Shown piece after piece: positions 8,058 through 16,475 of a stretch of 32,562 nt of DNA. The notes beneath the pieces were generated by a model, which saw nothing but the letters and a program-made list of their open reading frames with translations, did not search any database and was not told where the DNA came from. The translations under genes and the position numbers were made by a program. Numbering within the stretch: position 1 is the first letter of the stretch; each line of letters starts with the position of its first letter. Origin of the DNA: Clostridia bacterium (GTDB taxonomy: Bacteria > UBA6262 > WVXT01); the NCBI GenBank assembly GCA_009619095.1, contig WJOT01000115.1, positions 1-32,562 on the forward strand, read 5' to 3'.

Positions 8058-8664
8058 TCTCTATTGCCTTTTTCCAGTCATCTATAGTATTAATATTGAA
8101 AAATGAGATACCCTGGGAATCGAAAATTGCAATCTCTTCCCTTTCTAAATACTCTACCTCAACATAAGGGAAAAAAGAGACCATTTTCTTCTCCCCTTTT
8201 CCCAACACTTTTTCTATACTGTGTAAGCACCTTGACGAATAGAATGCGTGTAATGGCTCCAGAAATTTTCCCGTGCGAGGAATCAATATATCGGTTCGGG
8301 AAATTCTCCTGGCCATATAGGATATCAGTTCTCTCTGAAGAAAGGGCATATCACACCCTACCAGAAAGTTAAACTTCGCCGGAGAGTAGAGAAGACCACT
8401 ATATAGACCTCGCAGTGGGCATTTCGGTCCAACCACATCGCTGACCAATTTCACAGAACGTCCAAAACTATACATAAGTTTTTCTAAATAATCTAATTTA
8501 TCTTCATCAACGACTATCAGAATATCCTTAAACAGAGAAAGAAGCGATAGGGTAATTCTCCTGATTAGAATCTCTCCTCCCACTAAAAGCTCAGACTTTA
8601 AGTGAGGAAGCCTTAAGTTTTCTCCTCCTGCCAATACTATTGCTACAAAATCAGTCATTCTCAT
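7981..8664 (-). CDS. mobA: Molybdenum cofactor guanylyltransferase (MobA-like)
   Basis: FVAIVLAGGENLRLPHLKSELLVGG (degenerate GT-A nucleotidyltransferase signature), FLVGCDMPFL. Track start 8787 lies inside the upstream CDS; ATGA-overlap start at 8664 (or ATG 8658) preferred. Confidence 0.82.
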   Translation of the reverse strand: MRMTDFVAIVLAGGENLRLPHLKSELLVGGEILIRRITLSLLSLFKDILIVVDEDKLDYLEKLMYSFGRSVKLVSDVVGPKCPLRGLYSGLLYSPAKFNFLVGCDMPFLQRELISYMARRISRTDILIPRTGKFLEPLHAFYSSRCLHSIEKVLGKGEKKMVSFFPYVEVEYLEREEIAIFDSQGISFFNINTIDDWKKAIEIEKKRGKQQYGREYSQVANITELQR

Positions 8665-9710
8665 TTCACCTGAATCTCGCCGGCAACCTTTAATATATCG
8701 ATTTCCCCGTAGCAAACCTTCCAGCAACGTCCACAACCAACACATCCCAGAAGGCCTTGATTCTCCTGGGAATATAATAATTTGCAAAAGAACCTTCTCT
8801 TAATTCTATCTCGCTTGTTTTCTCCGGGGTTAGCTCCACTGGCCATCCTGGTAAAGCCTGAAAAATTACAAGAATCCCATATCCTCATCCTTTCGCCGAC
8901 TTCTATATTTCTATCTGCCTTATCCATGATACTGAAACAAGTACAGGTGGGACATATGTAATTACATCCTCCGCAATCGAGGCAACGATTTCCTATCTCT
9001 TCCCAGAATTCATTCTCTATGACCGCACCGCTAAATCCATCTTCTAATAATCTACTGGCAACTTTCTTTAATTCTATTCTCTTATGAGAAAATTTTCCTT
9101 CCAATTTCTCTTCCAAAATCTCTTTCTCTCTCCTATCACCAGGGCTAGCCGGTGAGAAGAAATCCGAGTAAGTGGAGACTAATTTCTCTCCCTGGGAGGA
9201 ACCTACCTCCACCAGGTAAGAGTTCTCCAATGGGGCCAGTTGAAGGTCATAACCTCGCCTGGCAAACGGGCCGCTTCCACAAAGAAAGCAGAAACAGCTC
9301 TCTTCCGGTTCAAGACAGTTAATACCGACAAGAAGAGTATTTCTGCGGCGAATCCAATAGTAGATATCTTCGTATCCACCATGCTCGCTGGAAAAGAACC
9401 TATCAGAAAACTCTAAAGCTGCCAGATCGCAAGGACGAATCCCAAATAATATCCTTCTCTTTTTCTCTGCCTCCTCTTTGAAAGAAAAAACTCCCTTTCG
9501 GAACTGGAACAGCTCATCAGTCTGGGGAAAGAAGAACTGTTTGGGCGAGGAAAGAGGATTACCCTCTAAGAAACTCACTTCACTAATATCTTTTATCTGT
9601 TCAAAAGTCGCTCCTCCTAATCTTTGAACGGGAGCTATAAGTTCTGCCTCTCTTTTGAGCTTATCCAGGAATTTTAAAAGACTTTCTCTGTCTATGGTCA
9701 AAAGAATCAA
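8661..9710 (-). CDS. 4Fe-4S protein, HydB/AsrA-like, probable formate dehydrogenase partner subunit
   Basis: CLDCGGCNYICPTCTCF and CVGCGRCWKVCYGEID; LFGIRPCDLAALEF. Paralogous to the 5426-6439 product. ATGA-type overlap with fdhA. Confidence 0.85.
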   Translation of the reverse strand: MILLTIDRESLLKFLDKLKREAELIAPVQRLGGATFEQIKDISEVSFLEGNPLSSPKQFFFPQTDELFQFRKGVFSFKEEAEKKRRILFGIRPCDLAALEFSDRFFSSEHGGYEDIYYWIRRRNTLLVGINCLEPEESCFCFLCGSGPFARRGYDLQLAPLENSYLVEVGSSQGEKLVSTYSDFFSPASPGDRREKEILEEKLEGKFSHKRIELKKVASRLLEDGFSGAVIENEFWEEIGNRCLDCGGCNYICPTCTCFSIMDKADRNIEVGERMRIWDSCNFSGFTRMASGANPGENKRDRIKRRFFCKLLYSQENQGLLGCVGCGRCWKVCYGEIDILKVAGEIQVK

Positions 9711-11776
9711 TTATTTCCTCCCCATAGCTCGATCTTGACCGCACATACTTTATATTCGGGTATCTTTGCCTGAGGGTCCAGACTATCCAGAGTCAACCTG
9801 TTAGCTGCCGCCTCTGAAAAATGAAAAGGAATGAAAATGGTCTTTTCCCCTACCTTTTCAGTAAGAAAAGCTTTTGCAATTATCTCTCCTCTGCGAGAGA
9901 CTACTTTTATCAATTGTCTATTTCTTATGCCCAGAAATTGACCATCCCGGGGATTCATCTCCACAAAAGCCTGGGGAACTTCTCTCTGAAGAGTGAAGGT
10001 GAGCCTGCTCATAGTTCCAGTATGCCAGTGCTGATAAATCCTCCCTGTGGTGAGGAGGAAAGGATACTCCTCATCAGTAGTCTCCTGAGCAGGTTTATAT
10101 TCTACTGGAGTAAAAAGTCCCTTGCCTCTTTTAAATCCTCCTTTGTGCAAATAAGGCGTTCCAGGATGGCTGTCTTCAGGACAGGGCCACTGCAACCCTT
10201 CAATCTTATCCAGTCTGGAATAGTTTACACCGCCATATATGGGTGTAAGGGAAGCTATCTCCTCCATAATTTGAGCAGGGTGAGAATACTCCATAGGATA
10301 TCCCAACTCTTTAGCCAGCTGGCAGATTATTTTCCAATCAGATTGACTCTCTCCTACAGGTTCTACGACCTTTCTTACTCTCTGGATTCTTCTCTCCGTG
10401 CTCGTAAAAGTACCATCTTTTTCGGCAAAAGAGCTCCCCGGAAGGATTACATCGGCCCACCTGGCTGTTTCGGTAAAGAAGATGTCCTGCACTACTAAGA
10501 ACTCCAAAGACTCCATAAACTTTTCTACCCGTCCAATATTCGGCTCACTGAGCAATGGATTCTCTCCCATTATATACAGAGCTTGAATGGGATTCCCCTC
10601 GATAAACATCTCTGTCTCTGTAAGCCCAACATCAGTGGGAAGTTTCACATCCCAGCACTGTTCAAATTTTTTTCTACTATCTCTATCTTCAACTTTCTGG
10701 TAGCCAGTTAAAAAATCTGGCAATGCACCCATATCGCAGGCTCCCTGAACGTTATTCTGGCCCCTCAAAGGATTTACTCCAGTGGAAGGTCGGCCAACAT
10801 TACCTGTGACCATAGAAAGATTGGCCAGGGAAAGAACATTGTCAGTACCCGTGACATGCTGGGTAATTCCCATCGCGTAGAATATCATTGCTTGCCGTGA
10901 GCTACCATAAATTCGGGCTGTCTCCATTAGTTTCTTAGCCGGGATTCCAGTGATTTCCTCCACAAATTTGGGTGTATATTTTTTTACTATCTCTTTCATT
11001 GACAAGAAATTTTCTGTGTACTTATCGATGAAATCCAAATCCGCAAGACCTTCTTTTAAAATTACATGGATAAGTCCATTTATCCAGGCAACATCAGTCC
11101 CTGGTCGAGGTCGCAAATGGAGAGTAGCAAATTTGGCAAGATGAATGTTGCGGGGATCTACAAGGATAAGTTTTGCTCCTTTCAGGACTCGCCTTATTAT
11201 CCTGCCTCCTATTTCTGGATGTTGCTCAGTTGTGTTGGAACCAGTAACCAGAATAACTTCAGCTTTTTCTATCTCTTCAATGGAATTAGTCATTGCCCCA
11301 CTTCCAAAAGCTCTCGCCAGTCCCACCACTGTGGAAGAATGGCAAAGACGAGCACAGTGGTCGATATTGTTGGTTTGAAGAACAGCTCGAGCCAATTTCA
11401 TCATAAGATAGTTCTCTTCATTGGTGCACTTCGCTGAACTGAGAAGACCTAAAGCAACACTTCCCTTTTTCTCTCGAATATCTTTGAACTTCGATGCAAT
11501 AAATTTGAGAGCCTTTCTCCAGGAGACTTCCCGGAAATCGTCTAAAGAGCCGGCACTCTTTCTATATCCCCTACTTCTTTCTCTCATTAGAGGTTTTACC
11601 AGACGGAGAGGACTACTAACGTATTCATAACAGTTCCATCCCTTAACACAGAGTCTCCCCTGGTTGACAGGACTATCAGAGGAAGGTAATGTCTCTACAA
11701 TTTTCCCCTCTCTTTCTCGTAGAAGGAGAGAACATCCACATCCACACCAGGGACAGATAGTAAGTATAGTATTCAT
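9707..11776 (-). CDS. fdhA: Molybdopterin-dependent formate dehydrogenase catalytic subunit (Cys type)
   Basis: N-terminal CPWCGCGCSLLL...GRLCVKG 4Fe-4S site, HCARLCHSSTVVGLARAFGSGAMTNS active-site region, C-terminal molydopterin dinucleotide-binding domain; fdhD and mobA downstream. Confidence 0.9.
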   Translation of the reverse strand: MNTILTICPWCGCGCSLLLREREGKIVETLPSSDSPVNQGRLCVKGWNCYEYVSSPLRLVKPLMRERSRGYRKSAGSLDDFREVSWRKALKFIASKFKDIREKKGSVALGLLSSAKCTNEENYLMMKLARAVLQTNNIDHCARLCHSSTVVGLARAFGSGAMTNSIEEIEKAEVILVTGSNTTEQHPEIGGRIIRRVLKGAKLILVDPRNIHLAKFATLHLRPRPGTDVAWINGLIHVILKEGLADLDFIDKYTENFLSMKEIVKKYTPKFVEEITGIPAKKLMETARIYGSSRQAMIFYAMGITQHVTGTDNVLSLANLSMVTGNVGRPSTGVNPLRGQNNVQGACDMGALPDFLTGYQKVEDRDSRKKFEQCWDVKLPTDVGLTETEMFIEGNPIQALYIMGENPLLSEPNIGRVEKFMESLEFLVVQDIFFTETARWADVILPGSSFAEKDGTFTSTERRIQRVRKVVEPVGESQSDWKIICQLAKELGYPMEYSHPAQIMEEIASLTPIYGGVNYSRLDKIEGLQWPCPEDSHPGTPYLHKGGFKRGKGLFTPVEYKPAQETTDEEYPFLLTTGRIYQHWHTGTMSRLTFTLQREVPQAFVEMNPRDGQFLGIRNRQLIKVVSRRGEIIAKAFLTEKVGEKTIFIPFHFSEAAANRLTLDSLDPQAKIPEYKVCAVKIELWGGNN

Positions 11777-11792
11777 TTTTTATTCTTAAAGG

Positions 11793-11820
11793 AAAAATGG
11801 GGTCAGAAAAATGGGGTCAG
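11793..11820. repeat. Tandem 14-bp direct repeat (AAAAATGGGGTCAG)x2
   Basis: AAAAATGGGGTCAG at 11793-11806 and 11807-11820, exactly repeated. Confidence 0.9.
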
Positions 11821-11822
11821 CC

Positions 11823-12611
11823 CTATTTTTTTCTGTAGGCCTCAAGATAGTTACCGCAATATATCTGTTTCCCCATTAACAGTTCAGCAGTAATCATACT
11901 ATTCATTAAATCTTTATCCAAGGGGTCCAGTATTGCCGCATCCAGACCACAGGCAATAGCCATTGCCAGGTAGGTTCGGTTGACTAAGGGACGATTAAGT
12001 GCCTTCTGAGAAACATTACTCAGTCCTAAAATCGTCTTAGGAGGAGGGTCGCACAGGAGTTTACACTGCCTTATTGTCTCTAAAACCTCCCGGGAATGGT
12101 CCTGTGCCACATTGACCGGAAGGATTACTCCGTCAATATAAAGATCGTTCATATCTATCCCCTGTTCCTGGGCACACGTTACAATCTGGGCAGCAATTTC
12201 TGCCCTGCTCTGTGCATCTTGAGGAATTCCGCTCTTATTCATGGTCAAAGCGATTATAGAAGCATTGTATTTCTTGGCTAAAGGAAGAAACCTGTCCAGT
12301 TTTTCTTTATCTCCCGATGTAGAATTTATTATCGCTTTACCTTTGCATAGTTTAAGTCCAGTTTCCATTACTTCGAACTTTGTAGTATCAATCGCTAAAG
12401 GAGCATCAGTAACTTCACCAATAGTGTTGACCAGCCACTCCATAGCTCGTAGAGGCTCTTCGGCAGCTGGACCAACATTGACATCCAGTGCGTCTGCTCC
12501 TGCCTCCATCTGTTTGCGAGCCAAACCCTGTATAGTAGCCTTATCACCCTGTTTAATTGCCTTAGCTACATCATTAAACATACCGTTAATTCTTTCCCCA
12601 ATCACAAACAT
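11823..12611 (-). CDS. acsE: Methyltetrahydrofolate:corrinoid/iron-sulfur protein methyltransferase
   Basis: MFVIGERINGMFNDVAKAI...GADALDVNVGPA...AIDTTKFEVMETGLKL...INSTSGDKEKL (pterin-binding methyltransferase). ATG at 12611 is preceded by GGAGG; the GTG extension to 12641 overlaps a hairpin repeat. Confidence 0.93.
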   Translation of the reverse strand: MFVIGERINGMFNDVAKAIKQGDKATIQGLARKQMEAGADALDVNVGPAAEEPLRAMEWLVNTIGEVTDAPLAIDTTKFEVMETGLKLCKGKAIINSTSGDKEKLDRFLPLAKKYNASIIALTMNKSGIPQDAQSRAEIAAQIVTCAQEQGIDMNDLYIDGVILPVNVAQDHSREVLETIRQCKLLCDPPPKTILGLSNVSQKALNRPLVNRTYLAMAIACGLDAAILDPLDKDLMNSMITAELLMGKQIYCGNYLEAYRKK

Positions 12612-12637
12612 ATTCTTTCCCTCCAGAATGTATCCCT

Positions 12638-12709
12638 GCACAATTTGAAATTGTGCCTACAAAACCTCTCGTGATGCCCTCTTGTTGTAGGCACAGATTC
12701 AATCTGTGC
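12638..12709. repeat. Head-to-head pair of GTAG-headed hairpin repeats
   Basis: Minus: GTAG+GCACAATTTCAAATTGTGC (12660-12638). Plus: GTAG+GCACAGATTCAATCTGTGC (12687-12709). Confidence 0.85.
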
Positions 12710-12724
12710 AAGCTTCCAAATTCC

Positions 12725-13687
12725 TTATTCCTTTTTCATTAATTCTTCGATAACCTTCTTGACGCTATCTATTGCTTTAGGGTGGCACATTACCAAGATA
12801 TCTGCTCCTGCCTGAAGATAACTAACAGCAGTAGTAACTTCCCACAGTGGCCCTCTGGAAGCTATTGGTCCCCATTCGGGAATCTCTTGTTCAGAAGCTT
12901 TAGCTTCTTTGGCTCTCCACGCTTCCTGTCCAACGAAATTTACCATGGGCATAGACATCATCTTATCTCCTTGCAGAGCTGCCAGGCGACTGCGCTCCAT
13001 TATGGAATAAGTATATTCCAGACCATAGCCCAAAGCTCCTGTGGCAGGGTGCATAATTATCTTCTCCGGAGAAAAACCCATATCTGATATAAGAATATTC
13101 AATTGCTTGGCTAAATTGATATCAATGGGAGATTCTGCAATTATCGAATGTCCATCACTTTGACAGGCTGCAGTTATTGTCTTGTAGTTTGCCTCCACTG
13201 CTATGCCTACCAGGCAGTTATCTCCCCGAGCAGCTTCACTGACTGCGGGAATAACTTCAGTATCTTTTTCTGCCTGGTTACATCCTATAATCATTAAAGG
13301 CACGGACACCACTTCCAGAACTTTCTTGACCGTGGCTGCAGCCTCTTCCGGAGAGTTATTTTTGGTGTCCGGGTGTGTGGAGGCGAGTCGCAGGCACAGG
13401 AAATTAGCTCCATACTCGTTTATACATTTCTTAGCCCATTCTACTGGATCACCAAGCACTTCTCCAAATGGCTCCTTTAGTACAGCCGGCCAATCGGGAG
13501 GTTCCATATCCCAGACTTCCATAGCAATTACCGGTGGATTAGGAATAACTCCTTCAAAATGAAGAAACGGTAGAGTAGTGGCTCCTCCAACTTTAATAAG
13601 AGAATTCCTCGTTCCCCCCTCTTTCTGCGTTGCTCCAATAATTAGTTCGTTAACTTTACTTGCCCACTTTTCAGTAGCTTTTTCCAA
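12725..13687 (-). CDS. acsD: Corrinoid/iron-sulfur protein small subunit
   Basis: TIM-barrel CFeSP small subunit features: IKVGGATTLPFLHFEG, VIAMEVWDMEPPDWP, IIMHPATGALGYGLEYTYSIMER. Confidence 0.93.
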   Translation of the reverse strand: MEKATEKWASKVNELIIGATQKEGGTRNSLIKVGGATTLPFLHFEGVIPNPPVIAMEVWDMEPPDWPAVLKEPFGEVLGDPVEWAKKCINEYGANFLCLRLASTHPDTKNNSPEEAAATVKKVLEVVSVPLMIIGCNQAEKDTEVIPAVSEAARGDNCLVGIAVEANYKTITAACQSDGHSIIAESPIDINLAKQLNILISDMGFSPEKIIMHPATGALGYGLEYTYSIMERSRLAALQGDKMMSMPMVNFVGQEAWRAKEAKASEQEIPEWGPIASRGPLWEVTTAVSYLQAGADILVMCHPKAIDSVKKVIEELMKKE

Positions 13688-13751
13688 TTTTATGCTCCTA
13701 TATTTTACTTGATATGCCCACCATTCTTTAGTGGAGAGAGGGGTGGCACCT

Positions 13752-14507
13752 CTACAACTTCAGCTTTTTCATTAATTTACCAACTGCTTGAAAAGCAGGA
13801 GATTCCATTGGAAGAGAAAGAAGGTTTTCCTCTTTTTTAGAGGCCTCAAGAACCAAAGGGTCTTCGGGTATATTTTCCAGTAGCGATAACCTATCGGAGA
13901 TAGTTCCTGAAATGAGAGAGGAAATATCTTTAGTTTTTGCTACTCGATTAATAATTAAATATATATCTTTTATTTTTAGCTTTATCTGCAGAGCGATTTC
14001 CTGAATTCTCGCTGCAGATCTGATACTTACTATAGTAGGGTCACTGGTGATAAGTAGTACATCCACACCATCGGTCGTTCTCCTGCTCAAATGTTCCATT
14101 CCCGCCTCGTTATCCATAATTACATATTTGTACTGCTTAGAAATTCTGGAGAGATATTGCCTGAGAAGATTGTTGACTGCACAATAACAGCCAGAACCCT
14201 CCGGCCGACCCATCACCAGAAGATCGATTTTATCACCCTCGACCAGACATTCGTGTAAGCGATAATCGAAAAAATCTGTTTTGGACATCCCTGAAGGAAT
14301 TTCTTTAGTCAGAACCTCTTCTCGTAGGTCAGCTATAGTCTCTTCAAATTTCATACCCAGACCTACGTTCAGATTGGAATTGGGGTCAGCATCAACTGCC
14401 AGAACAGGTCCCTTATTCTCTCTGATGAGCTGGAGAATAGTCAGAGTGGCTAAAGTCGTCTTGCCACTTCCACCTTTACCGGCCACTGCAATAGTAAAAG
14501 CCATCAC
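13752..14507 (-). CDS. CooC/AcsF-like nickel-insertion (MinD-family) ATPase
   Basis: P-loop AGKGGSGKTTLA, VDADPNSNLNVGLG, MGRPEGSGCYCAVNNLLR (CooC-type CxC), DNEAGMEHLSRRT. Confidence 0.92.
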   Translation of the reverse strand: MMAFTIAVAGKGGSGKTTLATLTILQLIRENKGPVLAVDADPNSNLNVGLGMKFEETIADLREEVLTKEIPSGMSKTDFFDYRLHECLVEGDKIDLLVMGRPEGSGCYCAVNNLLRQYLSRISKQYKYVIMDNEAGMEHLSRRTTDGVDVLLITSDPTIVSIRSAARIQEIALQIKLKIKDIYLIINRVAKTKDISSLISGTISDRLSLLENIPEDPLVLEASKKEENLLSLPMESPAFQAVGKLMKKLKL

Positions 14508-14519
14508 TAGCCACCTAAA

Positions 14520-16460
14520 TCAACCTATCAATTTCTTCACGCTGGGGAAGAGGCTTATATCTGTATGGGGCAAAAAAAGTGAAGCAGTATAATTATTCAT
14601 AAATTCTGGCTCTGTACTCAAATCGACATAGGTCATCTTCCCCGCAATCTTTTCTGCCTTTATCATTGCCTCCTGAGAAAGTAGACACATCCTTGTTCCA
14701 GCAATGGCGCTATTGCCAATGAAGATGAATTTTTCCGGAGGAAGGTCGGGCAGAAGCCCAATCATAATTGCTTTCTCCACATCTAAAGCTGTCCCCAATC
14801 CGCCGGCGATGAACACTTGTTCTAAATCCTGGAAACTCAAGCCCACCCGTTTCAATAGAACTTCAGCTCCGGAATAGATTGCTCCTTTTGAATGTATTAA
14901 GTTCTTTATATCCGTCTCAGTTATAACAATGTCCTGTCCCACAGCAGACTTCTTCGACTCTACTAAGAGGAATTCCCAACCATCTTCTCCCTCCCTTATT
15001 CGTTTCGACGACTCGGGAATTAGCTTACCTGCCCTGTTGAGCCTGCCACTTTTCATGAGCTCAGCTACACAGTCGACCAGTCCAGCACCACAGATACCCT
15101 TGGGCTTCCCTTTTCCGATAGTATAGAGATTGACCTTATCCCTGGAAGGATTTATCTCCACTCTCTGAATAGCGCCTTTCATAGCGCGAATTCCCCATTT
15201 TATCCCCCCACCTTCAAAACAGGGACCAGCAGAAGTGGAACAGCAAACCAACCAATCTTTATTTCCTAACACTACCTCACCGTTTGTTCCCAGATCTATA
15301 AACAGTCCCAGAGTTGGCAAATCATCCAATCCCGAAGCTAAAACGCCAGCTGTTATATCCCCACCAACATAGCTACTCACTCCAGGGATGCAACAGAGAA
15401 GCCCTCGATGATTAATCTTAATTCCTGCCTCAGCAGCTCTTATAACAGGCATGAAACCAGCAGTGGAGACATACGGTTCCTTTCGTAAATATTCGGGAGG
15501 AACTCGCAACAAAAGGTGAACCATAGTTGTGTTCCCGGCACAGGCAACGCCATTAATATCGTTAAGAGTCAAATCGTGTTCCAGAGCCATTCCTAAAATG
15601 AGATTGTTAATTGCATCTATTACCACATGGTGCAACTTTTCTAACCTATCCTTTTCCTGAGCAAAAATTATTCTGGAGATAACGTCCTCACCAAAATCGA
15701 CTTGCGGATTATAGCAAGCCTTTGCACCCAGGACCTGACGCTCTGGCAAGTTGACCAGATAAGCCACTATTGTCGTTGTCCCGATATCTACTGCCACGCC
15801 ATAGTTCTTATTGGTTGTATCTCCGGGCTCAATTAGAACCACTTCGGTAGTCTCGTTTCGATTACCAAGGGTGGCAGTCACTTTCCAGTTACTATCTCGG
15901 AGAAGTTTGCTCAATTTTTTAATATTGGCTAAGCCCATCTGCATAATGGGAATTTCCCGTCCCTTTCTGATTTCCCGATAGACCCGTTCCAAGTCGCCAA
16001 CATTATCTTCCAAAGTAGGAGGAGAAGGTTCTAAATATAACTTGGTTGAAAGGGGACCATGAGTAAACACTCTCTCCAGAGCCACTTCAGGCCCCTTTTC
16101 CACTTCTTCTGCTGGTGTATAAAGTCCAACCAGCCTCTTTGCCTTTGCCTCCTCAGTAAGAATTTCCAAACCTTCCAGGCGAGATTCAGGAGGCACTTCA
16201 ATTTCCATTCTTCCTTTGCAGGTAGTACGGCAAGCAAGAACATAGCCCTTCTTCCTCTCCTCAGCACTCAAACGTCCCGTTGGTTCGGTAATGACCTCGC
16301 CCTTTCTGACAATAACCTTGCATCGACCACAGACCCCTTCACCTCCACAACTGTTATAAATATTGACACCAGCTCTTATTGCTGCGGTCAACAGGTCAGT
16401 GCCACTAGGGACAGTTACTTCCTTTTTCCAGGGATAAAAGATTATCTTACATTTCTCCAT
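14520..16460 (-). CDS. Reductive activator of the corrinoid/iron-sulfur protein (2Fe-2S plus ASKHA ATPase domain, RACo-like)
   Basis: N-terminal 2Fe-2S CGGEGVCGRCKVIV...CRTTC; VDIGTTTIVAYLV, LFIDLGTNGEVVLG, FIAGGLGTALD ASKHA motifs. Confidence 0.92.
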   Translation of the reverse strand: MEKCKIIFYPWKKEVTVPSGTDLLTAAIRAGVNIYNSCGGEGVCGRCKVIVRKGEVITEPTGRLSAEERKKGYVLACRTTCKGRMEIEVPPESRLEGLEILTEEAKAKRLVGLYTPAEEVEKGPEVALERVFTHGPLSTKLYLEPSPPTLEDNVGDLERVYREIRKGREIPIMQMGLANIKKLSKLLRDSNWKVTATLGNRNETTEVVLIEPGDTTNKNYGVAVDIGTTTIVAYLVNLPERQVLGAKACYNPQVDFGEDVISRIIFAQEKDRLEKLHHVVIDAINNLILGMALEHDLTLNDINGVACAGNTTMVHLLLRVPPEYLRKEPYVSTAGFMPVIRAAEAGIKINHRGLLCCIPGVSSYVGGDITAGVLASGLDDLPTLGLFIDLGTNGEVVLGNKDWLVCCSTSAGPCFEGGGIKWGIRAMKGAIQRVEINPSRDKVNLYTIGKGKPKGICGAGLVDCVAELMKSGRLNRAGKLIPESSKRIREGEDGWEFLLVESKKSAVGQDIVITETDIKNLIHSKGAIYSGAEVLLKRVGLSFQDLEQVFIAGGLGTALDVEKAIMIGLLPDLPPEKFIFIGNSAIAGTRMCLLSQEAMIKAEKIAGKMTYVDLSTEPEFMNNYTASLFLPHTDISLFPSVKKLIG

Positions 16461-16475
16461 AATGCCATTCGCTTC

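Noticed and set aside
9821-10498. 225-aa plus-strand ORF (and the other plus-strand ORFs in the track)
   Set aside because: Antisense to strongly supported genes, no recognisable domain or RBS context; shadow ORFs of conserved minus-strand coding sequence.
9707-11776. Selenocysteine (in-frame TGA) formate dehydrogenase
   Set aside because: The active-site region reads HCARLCHSST with Cys codons and the frame is uninterrupted, so no Sec/SECIS is needed.
12612-12641. N-terminal extension of AcsE from a GTG at 12641
   Set aside because: Overlaps a hairpin repeat; ATG at 12611 has a good SD (GGAGG) and matches the expected AcsE N-terminus.
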